Assembly (NCBI RefSeq): GCF_000308055.1
Contig: NZ_CAGY01000003.1
Span: 85,317 to 149,316 of the forward strand
Reading direction: 5' to 3'
DNA: 64,000 nt
Source of the DNA: Actinomyces sp. ph3
Lineage (GTDB): Bacteria; Actinomycetota; Actinomycetes; Actinomycetales; Actinomycetaceae
Shown: positions 25,260-34,125 of the stretch, piece after piece
Numbering within the stretch: position 1 is the stretch's first letter
How the letters are laid out: each line of letters starts with the position of its first letter
Program-made: the position numbers and the translations under genes
Notes under the pieces: generated by a model
What the model saw: only the letters and a program-made list of their open reading frames with translations
What the model was told of the DNA's origin: nothing
Database searches by the model: none

Positions 25260-26709
25260 ACTTGGTCTCCTTCGGATTGTCTTTGAGAAGTACTGCTGTT
25301 GCGATTGCAGCGCTCAGGGCAACTGCGATCGCAATGGATAGTGTCCATGTATAGGCGGTATCGATGGCGTTTGCGGCTATGGGTGCAAGAAGTGGGTCGT
25401 GGGCGGAAGCGTCCATGTTGTGGGCGACTTCGGGAGCCGCATTGAGAGTGTAAAACAGTGACATCAGTGAACCCAAGACCGCCACCGAAAGCATCGTTCC
25501 AAACTCGTAGGAAACCGATTCGATTGCCGAGGCCATGCCGGTCCGGCGGGCTGGGGCTGAGCCGATGATTGCAGTTGAGGTGACGCTCATAGCCAGGCCA
25601 GTTCCCGTACCTAGGAGTGCGAGCGCGATCATGAAGATGAGGAAGAGGTTTTCCTTGATAGCGATGATCGCAATGATTCCGGCGATGCTTGCAATGACAT
25701 AGCCGCCTGAAATGACGGTTCTAAATCCCAAGCGGTCGACGTAGCGGCCGCCCAAAATAGCGCCCGGGAATGCCGCTACAGCAACGACGCCTGTGACAAG
25801 GCCAGCTTGGAGCGGAGTAAAACCTGCTGAGAGTTGAAAACGCTGGGTTGTCAGGATTTCCATTCCAGAGACCACAAACATGCCGAGGAATGCGCCGAGG
25901 AATCCCGCTGTGAAGAGGCGGCTGTGAAAGACATCAAGGGTCAGAAGAGGAACGTCTAGGTAACGCTGGCGATGGATGAAGAGCAGCATGCCGATGATGA
26001 ATAGGACGATGCCGGTCGCGACAAGGGTCGTGTCAATAGGTGTGTGAGCAAGGTTTTCAATTGTGAGAACCAGGCCGACCATGGTGATCATCGCGTAGAG
26101 GGAGGACATGAAGTCCCAGCTGCGTTTGGGGTTGGGGTAATTGTCAGGCGCAAGAAGGTAAGTGCTGACCAAGGCGATGATGACGATGGGAATGTTGATC
26201 AGGAACACCGCTCCCCACCACGTGTGAGTGAGAAGGAAGCCGCCCAAGAGTGGGCCGACGGCTGAACCGACGGTGGCTACGGATCCCCAGATACCAATGG
26301 CGGTGTTGCGCTCGCGGGGTTCAAGGAAGGTCTGGCGGATGAGCGCAAGGGTTGAAGGCATGAGGACCGCAGCACCTGCGCCGAGGAATCCTCGTGCAGC
26401 GATCAGGATCGCGACATTTGGCGCAAATGCCGCAGCAGTGGATGCGAGACCGAAGATGACGAGTCCAACTTCGAACATGCGTCGGTGTCCGATCTTGTCT
26501 CCCAGGGTTCCGGTTCCCAATAGAAGGCCGGCCAGAACCAGAGGGTAGGCGTTGATGATCCACAAGCCTTGCTGATGGGTCGTGTGGAGTTCAGATCGAA
26601 GGGTAGGAAGAGCGACGTAGAGGATGGAGTTATCGGCTGCAACGATGAACAGCCCCAGTGAAATCACAAGAAGAAATGCCCATCGAGTCCGTGTCGATTC
26701 AGAGCGCAT
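25246..26709 (-). CDS. MFS drug efflux transporter, DHA2 (EmrB/QacA) family
   Basis: 487 aa with about 14 transmembrane segments, as in the DHA2 drug:H+ antiporters. Motif A is seen as LGDKIGHRRMF in the loop between helices 2 and 3, and a motif C-like GSVATVGSAVGPLLGGFLL lies in helix 5. The protein begins MRSESTRTRWAFLLVISLGLFIVAADNSIL with the D1-type motif. It is followed by an overlapping TetR gene, the usual layout of a ligand-inducible efflux pump. Substrates cannot be predicted. Confidence 0.9.
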   Translation of the reverse strand: MRSESTRTRWAFLLVISLGLFIVAADNSILYVALPTLRSELHTTHQQGLWIINAYPLVLAGLLLGTGTLGDKIGHRRMFEVGLVIFGLASTAAAFAPNVAILIAARGFLGAGAAVLMPSTLALIRQTFLEPRERNTAIGIWGSVATVGSAVGPLLGGFLLTHTWWGAVFLINIPIVIIALVSTYLLAPDNYPNPKRSWDFMSSLYAMITMVGLVLTIENLAHTPIDTTLVATGIVLFIIGMLLFIHRQRYLDVPLLTLDVFHSRLFTAGFLGAFLGMFVVSGMEILTTQRFQLSAGFTPLQAGLVTGVVAVAAFPGAILGGRYVDRLGFRTVISGGYVIASIAGIIAIIAIKENLFLIFMIALALLGTGTGLAMSVTSTAIIGSAPARRTGMASAIESVSYEFGTMLSVAVLGSLMSLFYTLNAAPEVAHNMDASAHDPLLAPIAANAIDTAYTWTLSIAIAVALSAAIATAVLLKDNPKETKYAHE

Positions 26710-26810
26710 GAGCAGATGTTAACACATAACTGTAACGGACATCCGGTTTAGTAAGCGAGCTACGCTCAGTAGGAAATCGTTGGTATTAAGCGGAAATGAG
26801 GTAAATGCTA

Positions 26811-26842
26811 TGGCCGGGGTGTCCTTTCGGACACCCCGGCCA
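26811..26842 (-). terminator. Terminator hairpin after uracil permease gene
   Basis: A perfect 14-bp stem (26811-26824 with 26829-26842) around a TTTC tetraloop, 17 nt beyond the permease stop on the minus strand. It has no long T-run but is very stable. Confidence 0.8.
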
Positions 26843-26858
26843 CAGTGATCAGAAACGA

Positions 26859-28226
26859 TCAGGCTTGAGTGGAGCGATGCCGTGAAGCGTAGGGCTCGCT
26901 CTCGAGTTCGGATCCTGCCGGAGCCGAAGCGGGCGAAGCCTGCTCAAGGTTGGTGCCACGCAGCTTCGAAATACCGCGCATGCCGTGGTAGACGATGATC
27001 GCAGCGGCGGTGCCCAGGGCGATGCCACCGAAGGTCATGCCTCTGATGTTCCAGGTGAAGTCGGCGATTGCGACAATCAGAGCGATAGCAGCAGTGTTGA
27101 GGTTGACCGGGTTGGAGAAGTCAACGCGGTTCTGGACCCAGATTCGAACGCCGAGCATGCCGATCATGCCGTAGAGGACGGTACCAGCGCCACCGAGGAC
27201 ACCCGAGGGAATCGTTGCGATGAGCGCACCGAACTTCGGCATGAGCGAGAGCAGGAAGGCGCAGCAGGCCGCGACCAGGTAGGCAGCCGTCGAGTAGACG
27301 CGGGTTGCTGCCATAACGCCGATGTTTTCGGCGTAGGTCGTCGTACCAGAACCGCCGCCCGCACCTGCGAGCATGGTGGAAAGACCATCGGCGAAGAGTG
27401 CGCGACCCGTCAGGTCATCGAGGTTTTCACCGGTCATTGCGGAAACCGACTTCACGTGACCGACGTTTTCGGCGATGAGGACGAAGACCACGGGGATGAA
27501 GAGGCCCAGGGTGGAGACGGAGAAGGAGGGGGTGTGGAATTGCGGAAGACCGAACCAAGCGGCCTCGCGAACGCTATCGAAGTTCACCTCGTGCTGGATG
27601 ACAGCAGCAATGTAACCGATGAGCACGCCGAAGAGGATCGAGAGGCGGCCGATGATTCCCTTGAACAGAACCGTGATCAAGCAGATGGAGAGGATTGTGA
27701 TGACTGCGGTGATGGGGCCGGTCTTCACCCAGTTCCATGCGGCGGGTGCAAGGTTCAGGCCGATGAGGGCAACGATTGCGCCTGTAACGGTCGGGGGCAT
27801 GATCGCATCGATCCAGCGAACACCTGCGAAGTGAACGATGATGCCGACAAGAGCCAGGGTTGCACCGGTGGCGATGATGCCGCCCAGTGCGAAGCTCGGG
27901 CCAAGTTCCTTAGTTCCGGAGACCGCCAAGATCGGCGAAATTAAAGCGAAGGACGACCCCAAATAACTTGGGAGTCGTCCTGCAGTGATAAGGAAGAAGA
28001 GGAGCGTTCCAATTGCCGAGAAGAACAATGTCGTTGACGGTGGGAAACCGGTGAGCAAAGGAACCAAAAAAGTTGCCCCGAACATTGCAACGACGTGTTG
28101 TGCGCCAATTCCAATTGTTCGAGGCCAAGAAAGACGTTCGCCGGGAAGAACTACGTCACCGGGAGCAATACTGGTGCCATCGCCATGAAGTTTCCAGCGG
28201 AAGAATCCTGATTGTGCAACAGACAT
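26859..28226 (-). CDS. uraA: Uracil permease, NCS2 family (UraA-like)
   Basis: 455 aa, about 14 hydrophobic segments. The NCS2 signature in transmembrane segment 10 is nearly that of E. coli UraA: GTTTYAENIGVMAATRVYS. AENVGHVKSV supplies the conserved Glu of segment 8. It should import uracil by proton symport for pyrimidine salvage. The cytoplasmic C-terminus is longer than in UraA and is Ala/Ser/Glu-rich. Monocistronic, with a stable terminator 17 nt after the stop. No PyrR-type attenuator or other leader structure was seen in the 234 bp to the divergent DUF4190 gene. Confidence 0.9.
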   Translation of the reverse strand: MSVAQSGFFRWKLHGDGTSIAPGDVVLPGERLSWPRTIGIGAQHVVAMFGATFLVPLLTGFPPSTTLFFSAIGTLLFFLITAGRLPSYLGSSFALISPILAVSGTKELGPSFALGGIIATGATLALVGIIVHFAGVRWIDAIMPPTVTGAIVALIGLNLAPAAWNWVKTGPITAVITILSICLITVLFKGIIGRLSILFGVLIGYIAAVIQHEVNFDSVREAAWFGLPQFHTPSFSVSTLGLFIPVVFVLIAENVGHVKSVSAMTGENLDDLTGRALFADGLSTMLAGAGGGSGTTTYAENIGVMAATRVYSTAAYLVAACCAFLLSLMPKFGALIATIPSGVLGGAGTVLYGMIGMLGVRIWVQNRVDFSNPVNLNTAAIALIVAIADFTWNIRGMTFGGIALGTAAAIIVYHGMRGISKLRGTNLEQASPASAPAGSELESEPYASRHRSTQA

Positions 28227-28460
28227 GCTGCTAAATCTCCGATCAGTTGAAGGGTCTGGGCCGAAACCGGTCGGAACACCAGCATAGACCGAAATCTGAG
28301 TATTGTGTAAAAGTGCTCGCTATGTGGCGCCTCACAGGACGGCCTTACTTCGTTCGGTTGCGGCCTAGTGCTGCAGTATTGACCTTGAAGGCATGAGATA
28401 TGGCATGCTTGAGGAAGGAATCAATGTGTGTGTAGGTCGTAGGAGTATCGGAGGGTATTC

Positions 28461-28898
28461 ATGGCACTCAATCCCTATGCTCCCGGCGGCAGTGGGACAA
28501 GCGCAGCCAATGCTGCCAATCCAGCAACGGCCTCGACCGTCCTAGACCCCTATGGACCAACTCCACACTTAGGGCAGCCAAAGTCCGAACAGCCACAGAG
28601 CATGGTGTTCCCGGGCAGTGACGACACCTCGTTGCTTGATGTGTTTGCAAGCCCCGGTTACACCTCTCCCAAACCGCAGGTCAATACGATTGCAAATATT
28701 GCGGCGTGGGTAAGCACGCTCTCAATATTCTTCTTTCCCGCGATTGCAGCCGTGATTCTAGGAATCATTGGACTTGTCGGTTCGACGAGTATGAACGGTG
28801 TGGGACGCAGGGCGTCGATTGCGGCAATTATCGCCGGAGTTGTAGGGATTCTGATCTGGTTCCTGGTCTGGATGGCACTATTCTGGCGCTCTTCGTGA
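28461..28898 (+). CDS. DUF4190-type small membrane protein
   Basis: 145 aa. The N-terminal 75 residues are Pro/Ser/Ala-rich. Two membrane helices follow with the DUF4190 pattern: AWVSTLSIFFFPAIAAVILGIIG, a short loop with GRRASIAAI, and IIAGVVGILIWFLVWMALF. Function is not known for this family. A GGAGGG RBS precedes the ATG. tRNA-Ser follows 84 nt downstream. Confidence 0.8.
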   Translation: MALNPYAPGGSGTSAANAANPATASTVLDPYGPTPHLGQPKSEQPQSMVFPGSDDTSLLDVFASPGYTSPKPQVNTIANIAAWVSTLSIFFFPAIAAVILGIIGLVGSTSMNGVGRRASIAAIIAGVVGILIWFLVWMALFWRSS

Positions 28899-28982
28899 GG
28901 GATTCCACGCTAAAAGCTGGCGTGAAAATTTCGTGATTTCGACGAATTCCGCTAGCATTACGGGGTGCGTGTTTCACGCTCC

Positions 28983-29067
28983 GGAGGATTCGCCTAGTGG
29001 CCTATGGCGCACGCTTGGAAAGCGTGTTGGGTGCAAGCCCTCGGGGGTTCGAATCCCCCATCCTCCG
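28983..29067 (+). tRNA. tRNA-Ser (anticodon GGA)
   Basis: 85 nt with a long class II variable arm. Acceptor arms GGAGGAT and ATCCTCC pair; the T-loop is GTTCGAATC; the anticodon loop is TTGGAAA, giving GGA (reads TCC/TCT). CCA is not encoded. Confidence 0.96.
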
Positions 29068-29073
29068 CAGTTG

Positions 29074-29104
29074 AGCCCGGATTCCTTGTGAATCCGGGCT
29101 TTTT
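29074..29104 (+). terminator. Rho-independent terminator of tRNA-Ser
   Basis: An 11-bp stem (29074-29084 with 29090-29100) around CTTGT followed by a T-run, 6 nt after the tRNA. Confidence 0.92.
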
Positions 29105-29141
29105 GTTGGTTTTGAGGAGCCTAATAAACGGAATAGATCAG

Positions 29142-29180
29142 AATGGTGGTGTGGGAACTCTCTGCTCCCACACCACCATT
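29142..29180 (-). terminator. Terminator-like 15-bp hairpin downstream of HSDR_N gene
   Basis: 29142-29156 and 29166-29180 are exact reverse complements with a 9-nt loop. It lies 77 nt beyond the stop of the minus-strand HSDR_N gene. The T-run on the minus strand is short, so termination is inferred from stability and place. Confidence 0.65.
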
Positions 29181-29257
29181 CGGTAACTTGAACAGCTACT
29201 ACTGGGGTTGCATCAATATTCTTTATAGCCCAGCCGGTATTCCAAAGCGATCCTGTT

Positions 29258-30355
29258 TTACTTCCACCTTCGAGCTGCCTCACGAATTGCATCAACGTGA
29301 AGATAGATGTCTTCAACGACAGAGATGTCTACACGCGTTTCATTCTTGTCGTCGTCAAGGAATACGAGGTACTTATTTCGTCCGTTGAAGTAACAGCGCA
29401 AGATTGGGCGCCGGTTATTGTCATCTACGAGCACGGAGAAGTAACTCTTAGCATCGCGCCATGCAATGCGCTCGGGAGGCAGCTCCGCACAGGCAATTGC
29501 TTTAACGATATAAAATGCCGCGAGCTCATCTTCGGTGGTTTCAATGTCAGAAGAGGCTCGTGTTGGTGCCTCGTTTGGTTCAGGGTCTGTAGCAATTTCA
29601 AAGGAGCTTGTCATTGCTGAGGGAATCACGGTATTACTGTCAGCTCCCAGAGCGTTCTTGAGACGATCATTAACGCGTTCCGCGAGGAACTGGTTCATTG
29701 CTTTACTGGTCAGAGGAACGAACTTCTCGAGAGCAGGTTGAGTGAGACGGCCACCGTACACACGAGATGCGAAAAGGCGGATGAAATCGCTAGATGGCTC
29801 CCTGAACTCTGCCGCAATTTCGCGTTTGATTGCTCCGACGTACTTCAGTTCTTCTGCCGCGCTCATAATTGAGTCGAGGTCAAACTGATCCTTGGTGAGC
29901 TTCCGCAGCTCAGGAAGAAGAGTTTCGTCAATATCGGCAAGATCCAAAACGAGGAATGGCTTTTCGTCCATCTTGTTTGGCTGCTCAAGATCTGTGTAGA
30001 AATTGTATTGCCGTCCATTCGTAAGGATTGCAATCCTCGCGTTTGTTACCGAGAAATAGCGGAACAGTTGTCCTGCATGTGAGGGTGTGAGATCGCCGCT
30101 AATCTTCTTGCACTCGATAAGCATTCGGACAGTTCCCGCGCCCATGATTGCGTAATCGACTTTTTCGCCGCGCTTGACTCCGATATCGGCGGTGTATTCA
30201 GGAATGACCTCTTGAGGATCAAAAATGTCGTAGCCAAGAACTGTGGAGATAAATGGGAGGATGAACGCAGTCTTTGTCGCTTCCTCGGTTTCTGTTTGTT
30301 CCCAGTTCGTTACAACGCGAGAAGCGAGGAGTGAAAGCGAGTCTTCAAATGTCAT
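29258..30355 (-). CDS. Orphan HSDR_N-type restriction endonuclease-like protein
   Basis: 365 aa. Residues about 1-155 match the HSDR_N type PD-(D/E)xK nuclease fold: FILPFISTVLGYDIFDP, Asp67 in KVDYAI, Glu81 and Lys83 in LIECKK, then HAGQLFRYF and ILTNGRQYNFYTDL. The C-terminal 200 residues carry no helicase motifs, so this is not HsdR. No methylase or specificity gene adjoins it. Related orphan proteins are widespread and annotated as type I restriction enzyme-like, function unproven. It has lower GC than the flanking genes and is inserted between tRNA-Ser and the SRP RNA gene. A perfect inverted repeat lies just upstream. A defence role is inferred. Confidence 0.8.
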   Translation of the reverse strand: MTFEDSLSLLASRVVTNWEQTETEEATKTAFILPFISTVLGYDIFDPQEVIPEYTADIGVKRGEKVDYAIMGAGTVRMLIECKKISGDLTPSHAGQLFRYFSVTNARIAILTNGRQYNFYTDLEQPNKMDEKPFLVLDLADIDETLLPELRKLTKDQFDLDSIMSAAEELKYVGAIKREIAAEFREPSSDFIRLFASRVYGGRLTQPALEKFVPLTSKAMNQFLAERVNDRLKNALGADSNTVIPSAMTSSFEIATDPEPNEAPTRASSDIETTEDELAAFYIVKAIACAELPPERIAWRDAKSYFSVLVDDNNRRPILRCYFNGRNKYLVFLDDDKNETRVDISVVEDIYLHVDAIREAARRWK

Positions 30356-30380
30356 GATGCGCGCCTTTACGAATCGATCA

Positions 30381-30410
30381 CTAGCTAGGCAGATTTGTCT
30401 GCCTAGCTAG
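30381..30410. repeat. Perfect 13-bp inverted repeat upstream of the HSDR_N gene
   Basis: CTAGCTAGGCAGA and its exact reverse complement flank a TTTG spacer, 26-55 bp upstream of the HSDR_N start codon. It has no T-run. It may be an operator over the promoter or a leader hairpin. No regulator gene adjoins. Confidence 0.65.
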
Positions 30411-30601
30411 ATGATACAACTCACATAAAATATCCTGAAAATCGGCTCCTAATAAGCTGATTTGCTTGGCGGTGGCTCAAGGTACCCTCGTTGTTGCAAT
30501 GATAACGTTGGTCGACAGATCTTTGGTCCTTCGTGAGCCATAGCGCTGGTTCACACTTCTCTGGCTCGCCGCGTGCGCCTTGCTCTGTGTAAACTGTTCC
30601 C

Positions 30602-30690
30602 GGATCCTCCGCGTGACGGTATCATCCGAACCTCCCCAGGGCAGGAATGCAGCAAGGATAAGGGTGCGCTGCCGGGTATGCGGGGGATTC
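30602..30690 (+). ncRNA. ffs: SRP RNA (4.5S, small bacterial type)
   Basis: The conserved apical region CCCCAGGGCAGGAATGCAGCAAGG and following TAAG (30633-30662) is the actinobacterial SRP RNA signature. Flanking strands TCCTCCGC (30605-30612) and GCGGGGGA (30680-30687) pair, giving a hairpin of about 85-90 nt. A T-rich stretch follows. It lies upstream of dnaX, the usual place in actinobacteria. In the remaining interval 30411-30854 nothing else could be supported apart from promoters of ffs and dnaX. Confidence 0.92.
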
Positions 30691-30854
30691 TTTTATATCT
30701 GCATTACTACCGCTGGCCTGGCGACAACGAAGTGACTCAGACAGTGTTCAGTGGGAAACTGCTTGGGCCTCCACTTTTATGATTTTCGCTGTGTTCTTGC
30801 GGCTTGTGGTGAAAACAGGACGCAAATGAGCGCGCGGGGCCGTAAAGTTCAAGT

Positions 30855-33494
30855 GTGACGACAGCTCTTTATCGCCGGTACAGGCCCGATACCTTCGAAC
30901 AGGTCATCGGCCAGGAACACGTGACCAAACCCCTTCAGGCAGCACTGCGTGCCCACAGGGTGAATCATGCGTACTTATTCTCTGGTCCGCGCGGGTGTGG
31001 AAAGACGACCTCTGCGCGTATCTTGGCGCGTTGCCTGAACTGTGCTGAAGGTCCAACGGATACACCTTGCGGTCAGTGTGAGTCCTGTCGTGAACTGGCA
31101 ACCGGTGGTCCGGGATCACTCGACGTTGTTGAAATTGACGCCGCCTCGCACGGTGGTGTGGATGACGCGCGTGACCTACGTGAGCGCGCCACTTTTGCGC
31201 CGGTGCGTGACCGCTACAAGGTCTTCATCATCGACGAAGCCCACATGGTCAGCCCCCAAGGCTTCAATGCCCTGCTTAAGCTCGTTGAAGAACCGCCCGA
31301 GCACGTAAAGTTCATCTTCGCGACGACGGAACCCGAGCGCGTCATTGGAACCATCCGTTCCCGTACGCATCACTATCCTTTCCGCTTGGTTCCGCCGGAT
31401 ATTTTGGAACCCTACCTGCAGACTCTGTGCGATGAAGAGCATATTCGCGTCGGTGAAGGCGTCCTTCCCCTGGTCATCCGCGCCGGTGGCGGTTCTGTGC
31501 GTGACTCTCTGTCGGTCTTGGACCAGTTGATGGCCGGCGCAATCGATGGAGAGATTGCATATAAGACCGCTGTTGCTCTTTTGGGCTACACGGATACTGC
31601 GCTTTTAGATGAGACTGTCGATGCCCTTGCAGGGGGCGACGGCGGTGCTGCGTATCGCGTGATCGAAAAAATGGTGTCTTCAGGTCATGACCCGCGTCGT
31701 TTTGTCGAAGATTTCTTGCAGCGCTTACGCGATCTGTTGATTATTGCTGTCGCGGGTGATGGCGCCAACGATGTCTTGGTGGGAACGCCTCACGATCAGT
31801 TTGAACGCATGAGCGTCCAGGCAAAGAACTGGGGCACGCAGGCCTTGTCGCGCGCTGCTGACCTCACTGACGAGGCCCTTCGCTCCATGACTGGCGCGAC
31901 CTCACCCAGGTTGCAGCTTGAGTTGCTCATCGGCCGAATCTTGGTGCCCGGTGGGGGCGTTGATGCCACTGCTGGTGCCTATGGAGTAGCACCTGCAGCG
32001 GTCGCTGGCGGGATGGCGGGTACCCCGGGACCGCTCTCTGGCGGAGTTGGCTTGGTTGGGGGCGGTGCCCCTGCCGAGGCCCCGGCTGGCTCGGGTTCAT
32101 TTGGTGCTCGTCAGGCACGCGAAGCTCTTGCACGCAAGAAAGCCCAAAAGAGCGGAGACCAGGGCACCTCGGTGGCGCCAGAAGCTTTCGTCGATGGCCG
32201 TATTGATTCGCCTCGACAAGCAGAACGCGCTCCTCAGCCTCAGCCCTCATCCGGCGACTGGGAGGTCGCTCGCCCTGCTGCTCATAGTGATGCACCTGCG
32301 CAGCACAGCGCTCCTGTTGATGCTCCTGCTGCTCAGAAGCCTCGTGACGCTGCCCATGAAGTGTCTGAAAAGGCTTCGGAGCAAGTTCCTGCGCCTTCTC
32401 ATTCGTCCGCTCCCGCGCCAGCACCTGCGCAGGTTTCACACTCCGCTGCTGCACCCAATGCGGATCTTGTACGGCAGCGCTGGGGAGATGTTGTTGAGCG
32501 CTTGGCCACGCACAGCAGGGTTGTGTGGAGCTTGCTGTCTCAAAACGGGCAATTGGGAGCCGTTGACGGAGACCAGTTGGTCATCCTCTTCCCCAGTCAA
32601 GGGATGGTCGCAAGCTTTACAAACGGGGGACGAGCGCAGATCGTGGAAGACACGATCTATGACGTCTTGGGTGTTCGATTGCACGTGAGCGCACAGGTGG
32701 GGCAATCCGGTGGTGGGCCAGCAGTTTCAACGCCTTCTGCCAATGCACATTCCGTTGCGGCTCCTGTGCAGAGCACGCCAGCCCAGGCCGCACCCGCGCA
32801 GGCCGGAGTTGCTCAGGCTTCACCTGCTCAAGAATCGCTCCCCTCTGGGCTGGGCAACTCAGACGCTTCGGCGCCCGAAGCCGCGCCGGCACCGGAATTC
32901 CATGTTCCGGCCGAACCGATCGATGCCTCGAAACCCTATGATCCGCAGGCACCGGAATCTTACGATTGGCATACTCAGGCGCCGCCCCCTTTTGATTCGG
33001 GGGATCAGGTTGAAGAGGTAGAGCAGGACTTGCAGGAAGTGCCCGCTCCGTCGCCTGAACCTGATGATGACGATGAACCAGAGGATGAGCCTGTCGCGAC
33101 TTCTGGTTGGAGTGAAACTGTCGTTCAGCCTCCAAGTTTTGACCCGCTTGAAGAAGAATCAGCTCCTGAAGTTCCAAACTTCGCCGAGGTTACGCCACTT
33201 CCTTCGCAGCGTTTTGCACGCATGGAAGAAGATGACGCGCGCTCTAGCGACGACACACATTCGACTGGCAACGCGCGTTCAGATGAGGAGCCGGCAGCTT
33301 CAGCGGAGGCCTCGGCAGAGGAAGAAGCGCAGGAAATTCCCGCAACCCCCAGCGTTTCTGCGGCAGAGGACGATAGCGCCAGCATCGATGATCAGGACAT
33401 GTCCGAATCAAATCTCTTTGGAATTCCAGCAGTTTTGGATATTTTGGGCGGAACCATCATCGAACAAAAGACTGACGATCAGGGTGGGTGGTGA
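30855..33494 (+). CDS. dnaX: DNA polymerase III subunit gamma/tau
   Basis: 879 aa clamp-loader ATPase. The AAA+ core (1 to about 240) has Walker A GPRGCGKT, the zinc module (CLNCAEGPTDTPCGQCESC pattern) and IDEAHM (Walker B). Domain III extends to about 370. The long remainder is Pro/Ala/Gln-rich with a tau-like region and an acidic Glu/Asp-rich tail. A GTG start. No A6G-type slippery heptamer with a suitable stem was found, so gamma is not clearly made by frameshifting. It loads the beta clamp and couples leading and lagging polymerases. It lies 3 nt before recR, with which it is co-transcribed. Confidence 0.96.
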   Translation: MTTALYRRYRPDTFEQVIGQEHVTKPLQAALRAHRVNHAYLFSGPRGCGKTTSARILARCLNCAEGPTDTPCGQCESCRELATGGPGSLDVVEIDAASHGGVDDARDLRERATFAPVRDRYKVFIIDEAHMVSPQGFNALLKLVEEPPEHVKFIFATTEPERVIGTIRSRTHHYPFRLVPPDILEPYLQTLCDEEHIRVGEGVLPLVIRAGGGSVRDSLSVLDQLMAGAIDGEIAYKTAVALLGYTDTALLDETVDALAGGDGGAAYRVIEKMVSSGHDPRRFVEDFLQRLRDLLIIAVAGDGANDVLVGTPHDQFERMSVQAKNWGTQALSRAADLTDEALRSMTGATSPRLQLELLIGRILVPGGGVDATAGAYGVAPAAVAGGMAGTPGPLSGGVGLVGGGAPAEAPAGSGSFGARQAREALARKKAQKSGDQGTSVAPEAFVDGRIDSPRQAERAPQPQPSSGDWEVARPAAHSDAPAQHSAPVDAPAAQKPRDAAHEVSEKASEQVPAPSHSSAPAPAPAQVSHSAAAPNADLVRQRWGDVVERLATHSRVVWSLLSQNGQLGAVDGDQLVILFPSQGMVASFTNGGRAQIVEDTIYDVLGVRLHVSAQVGQSGGGPAVSTPSANAHSVAAPVQSTPAQAAPAQAGVAQASPAQESLPSGLGNSDASAPEAAPAPEFHVPAEPIDASKPYDPQAPESYDWHTQAPPPFDSGDQVEEVEQDLQEVPAPSPEPDDDDEPEDEPVATSGWSETVVQPPSFDPLEEESAPEVPNFAEVTPLPSQRFARMEEDDARSSDDTHSTGNARSDEEPAASAEASAEEEAQEIPATPSVSAAEDDSASIDDQDMSESNLFGIPAVLDILGGTIIEQKTDDQGGW

Positions 33495-33497
33495 CGC

Positions 33498-34094
33498 ATG
33501 TACGAAGGAGCTCTTCAAGACCTCATCGATGAATTGGGACAACTTCCCGGAGTGGGGCCAAAGAGCGCGCAGCGTATGGCTTTGCACCTTCTCGAGGCCG
33601 AGCCTGAGGACGTCGAGCGCCTGACCACTGCGATCAATGCGGTCCGTCATCAGGTCAAGCACTGTGTTGTTTGCGGGAACCTCACCGAAGACGATGAATG
33701 CTCGATCTGTCGTGATCCGCGGCGTGATCCCAGCGTGATCTGTGTTGTCCAAGAACCCAAGGACATCCAGGCCATTGAGAACTCGCGGGTGTTCCGCGGA
33801 CGCTACCACGTTCTGGGCGGCGCTATTGATCCCATCCACGGGATTGGCCCCGATCAGCTCAGTATTCGTCAGCTTCTGGGACGCCTGTCAGATGGTGTTG
33901 TTCAAGAGGTCATCATCGCGACAAACCCGAATATCGAAGGAGAGGCAACCGCCTCGTACCTAGCGCGCACCCTTTCGACAATCGGTGTGACAACAACGCG
34001 CCTTGCTATGGGACTTCCCGTGGGCGGCGATTTGGAATATGCGGATTCCATTACCCTGGGACGGGCAATGGAAGGCCGGCGCAATATGTCCTGA
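33498..34094 (+). CDS. recR: Recombination mediator RecR
   Basis: 198 aa, full length. The HhH motif [19 protein letters not shown] is at 11-29; the C4 zinc finger [16 protein letters not shown] follows at about 55-70; the Toprim domain shows CVVQEPKD, and the C-terminal [15 protein letters not shown]. Acts with RecO/RecF in gap repair. Co-transcribed with dnaX, and followed by a two-component system after 31 nt. Confidence 0.97.
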   Translation: MYEGALQDLIDELGQLPGVGPKSAQRMALHLLEAEPEDVERLTTAINAVRHQVKHCVVCGNLTEDDECSICRDPRRDPSVICVVQEPKDIQAIENSRVFRGRYHVLGGAIDPIHGIGPDQLSIRQLLGRLSDGVVQEVIIATNPNIEGEATASYLARTLSTIGVTTTRLAMGLPVGGDLEYADSITLGRAMEGRRNMS

Positions 34095-34125
34095 ATTTCC
34101 GCGGAAATTGTGAAAGGATCGCGAC

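Noticed and set aside
27000..27940. 319-codon plus-strand frame opposite the uracil permease
   Set aside because: It is the antisense of a well-supported membrane protein, composed of Asp/Glu/Gly-rich sequence with no recognisable domain.
28227..28460. Purine/pyrimidine riboswitch or PyrR attenuator before the uracil permease
   Set aside because: No conserved core or alternate hairpins could be seen in the divergent intergenic region.
32100..32160. A-rich stretch in dnaX considered as a slippery site for making gamma by frameshift
   Set aside because: It reads GAAAGCCCAAAAG, not an A6G-type heptamer, and no stem or nearby stop in the shifted frame was evident.
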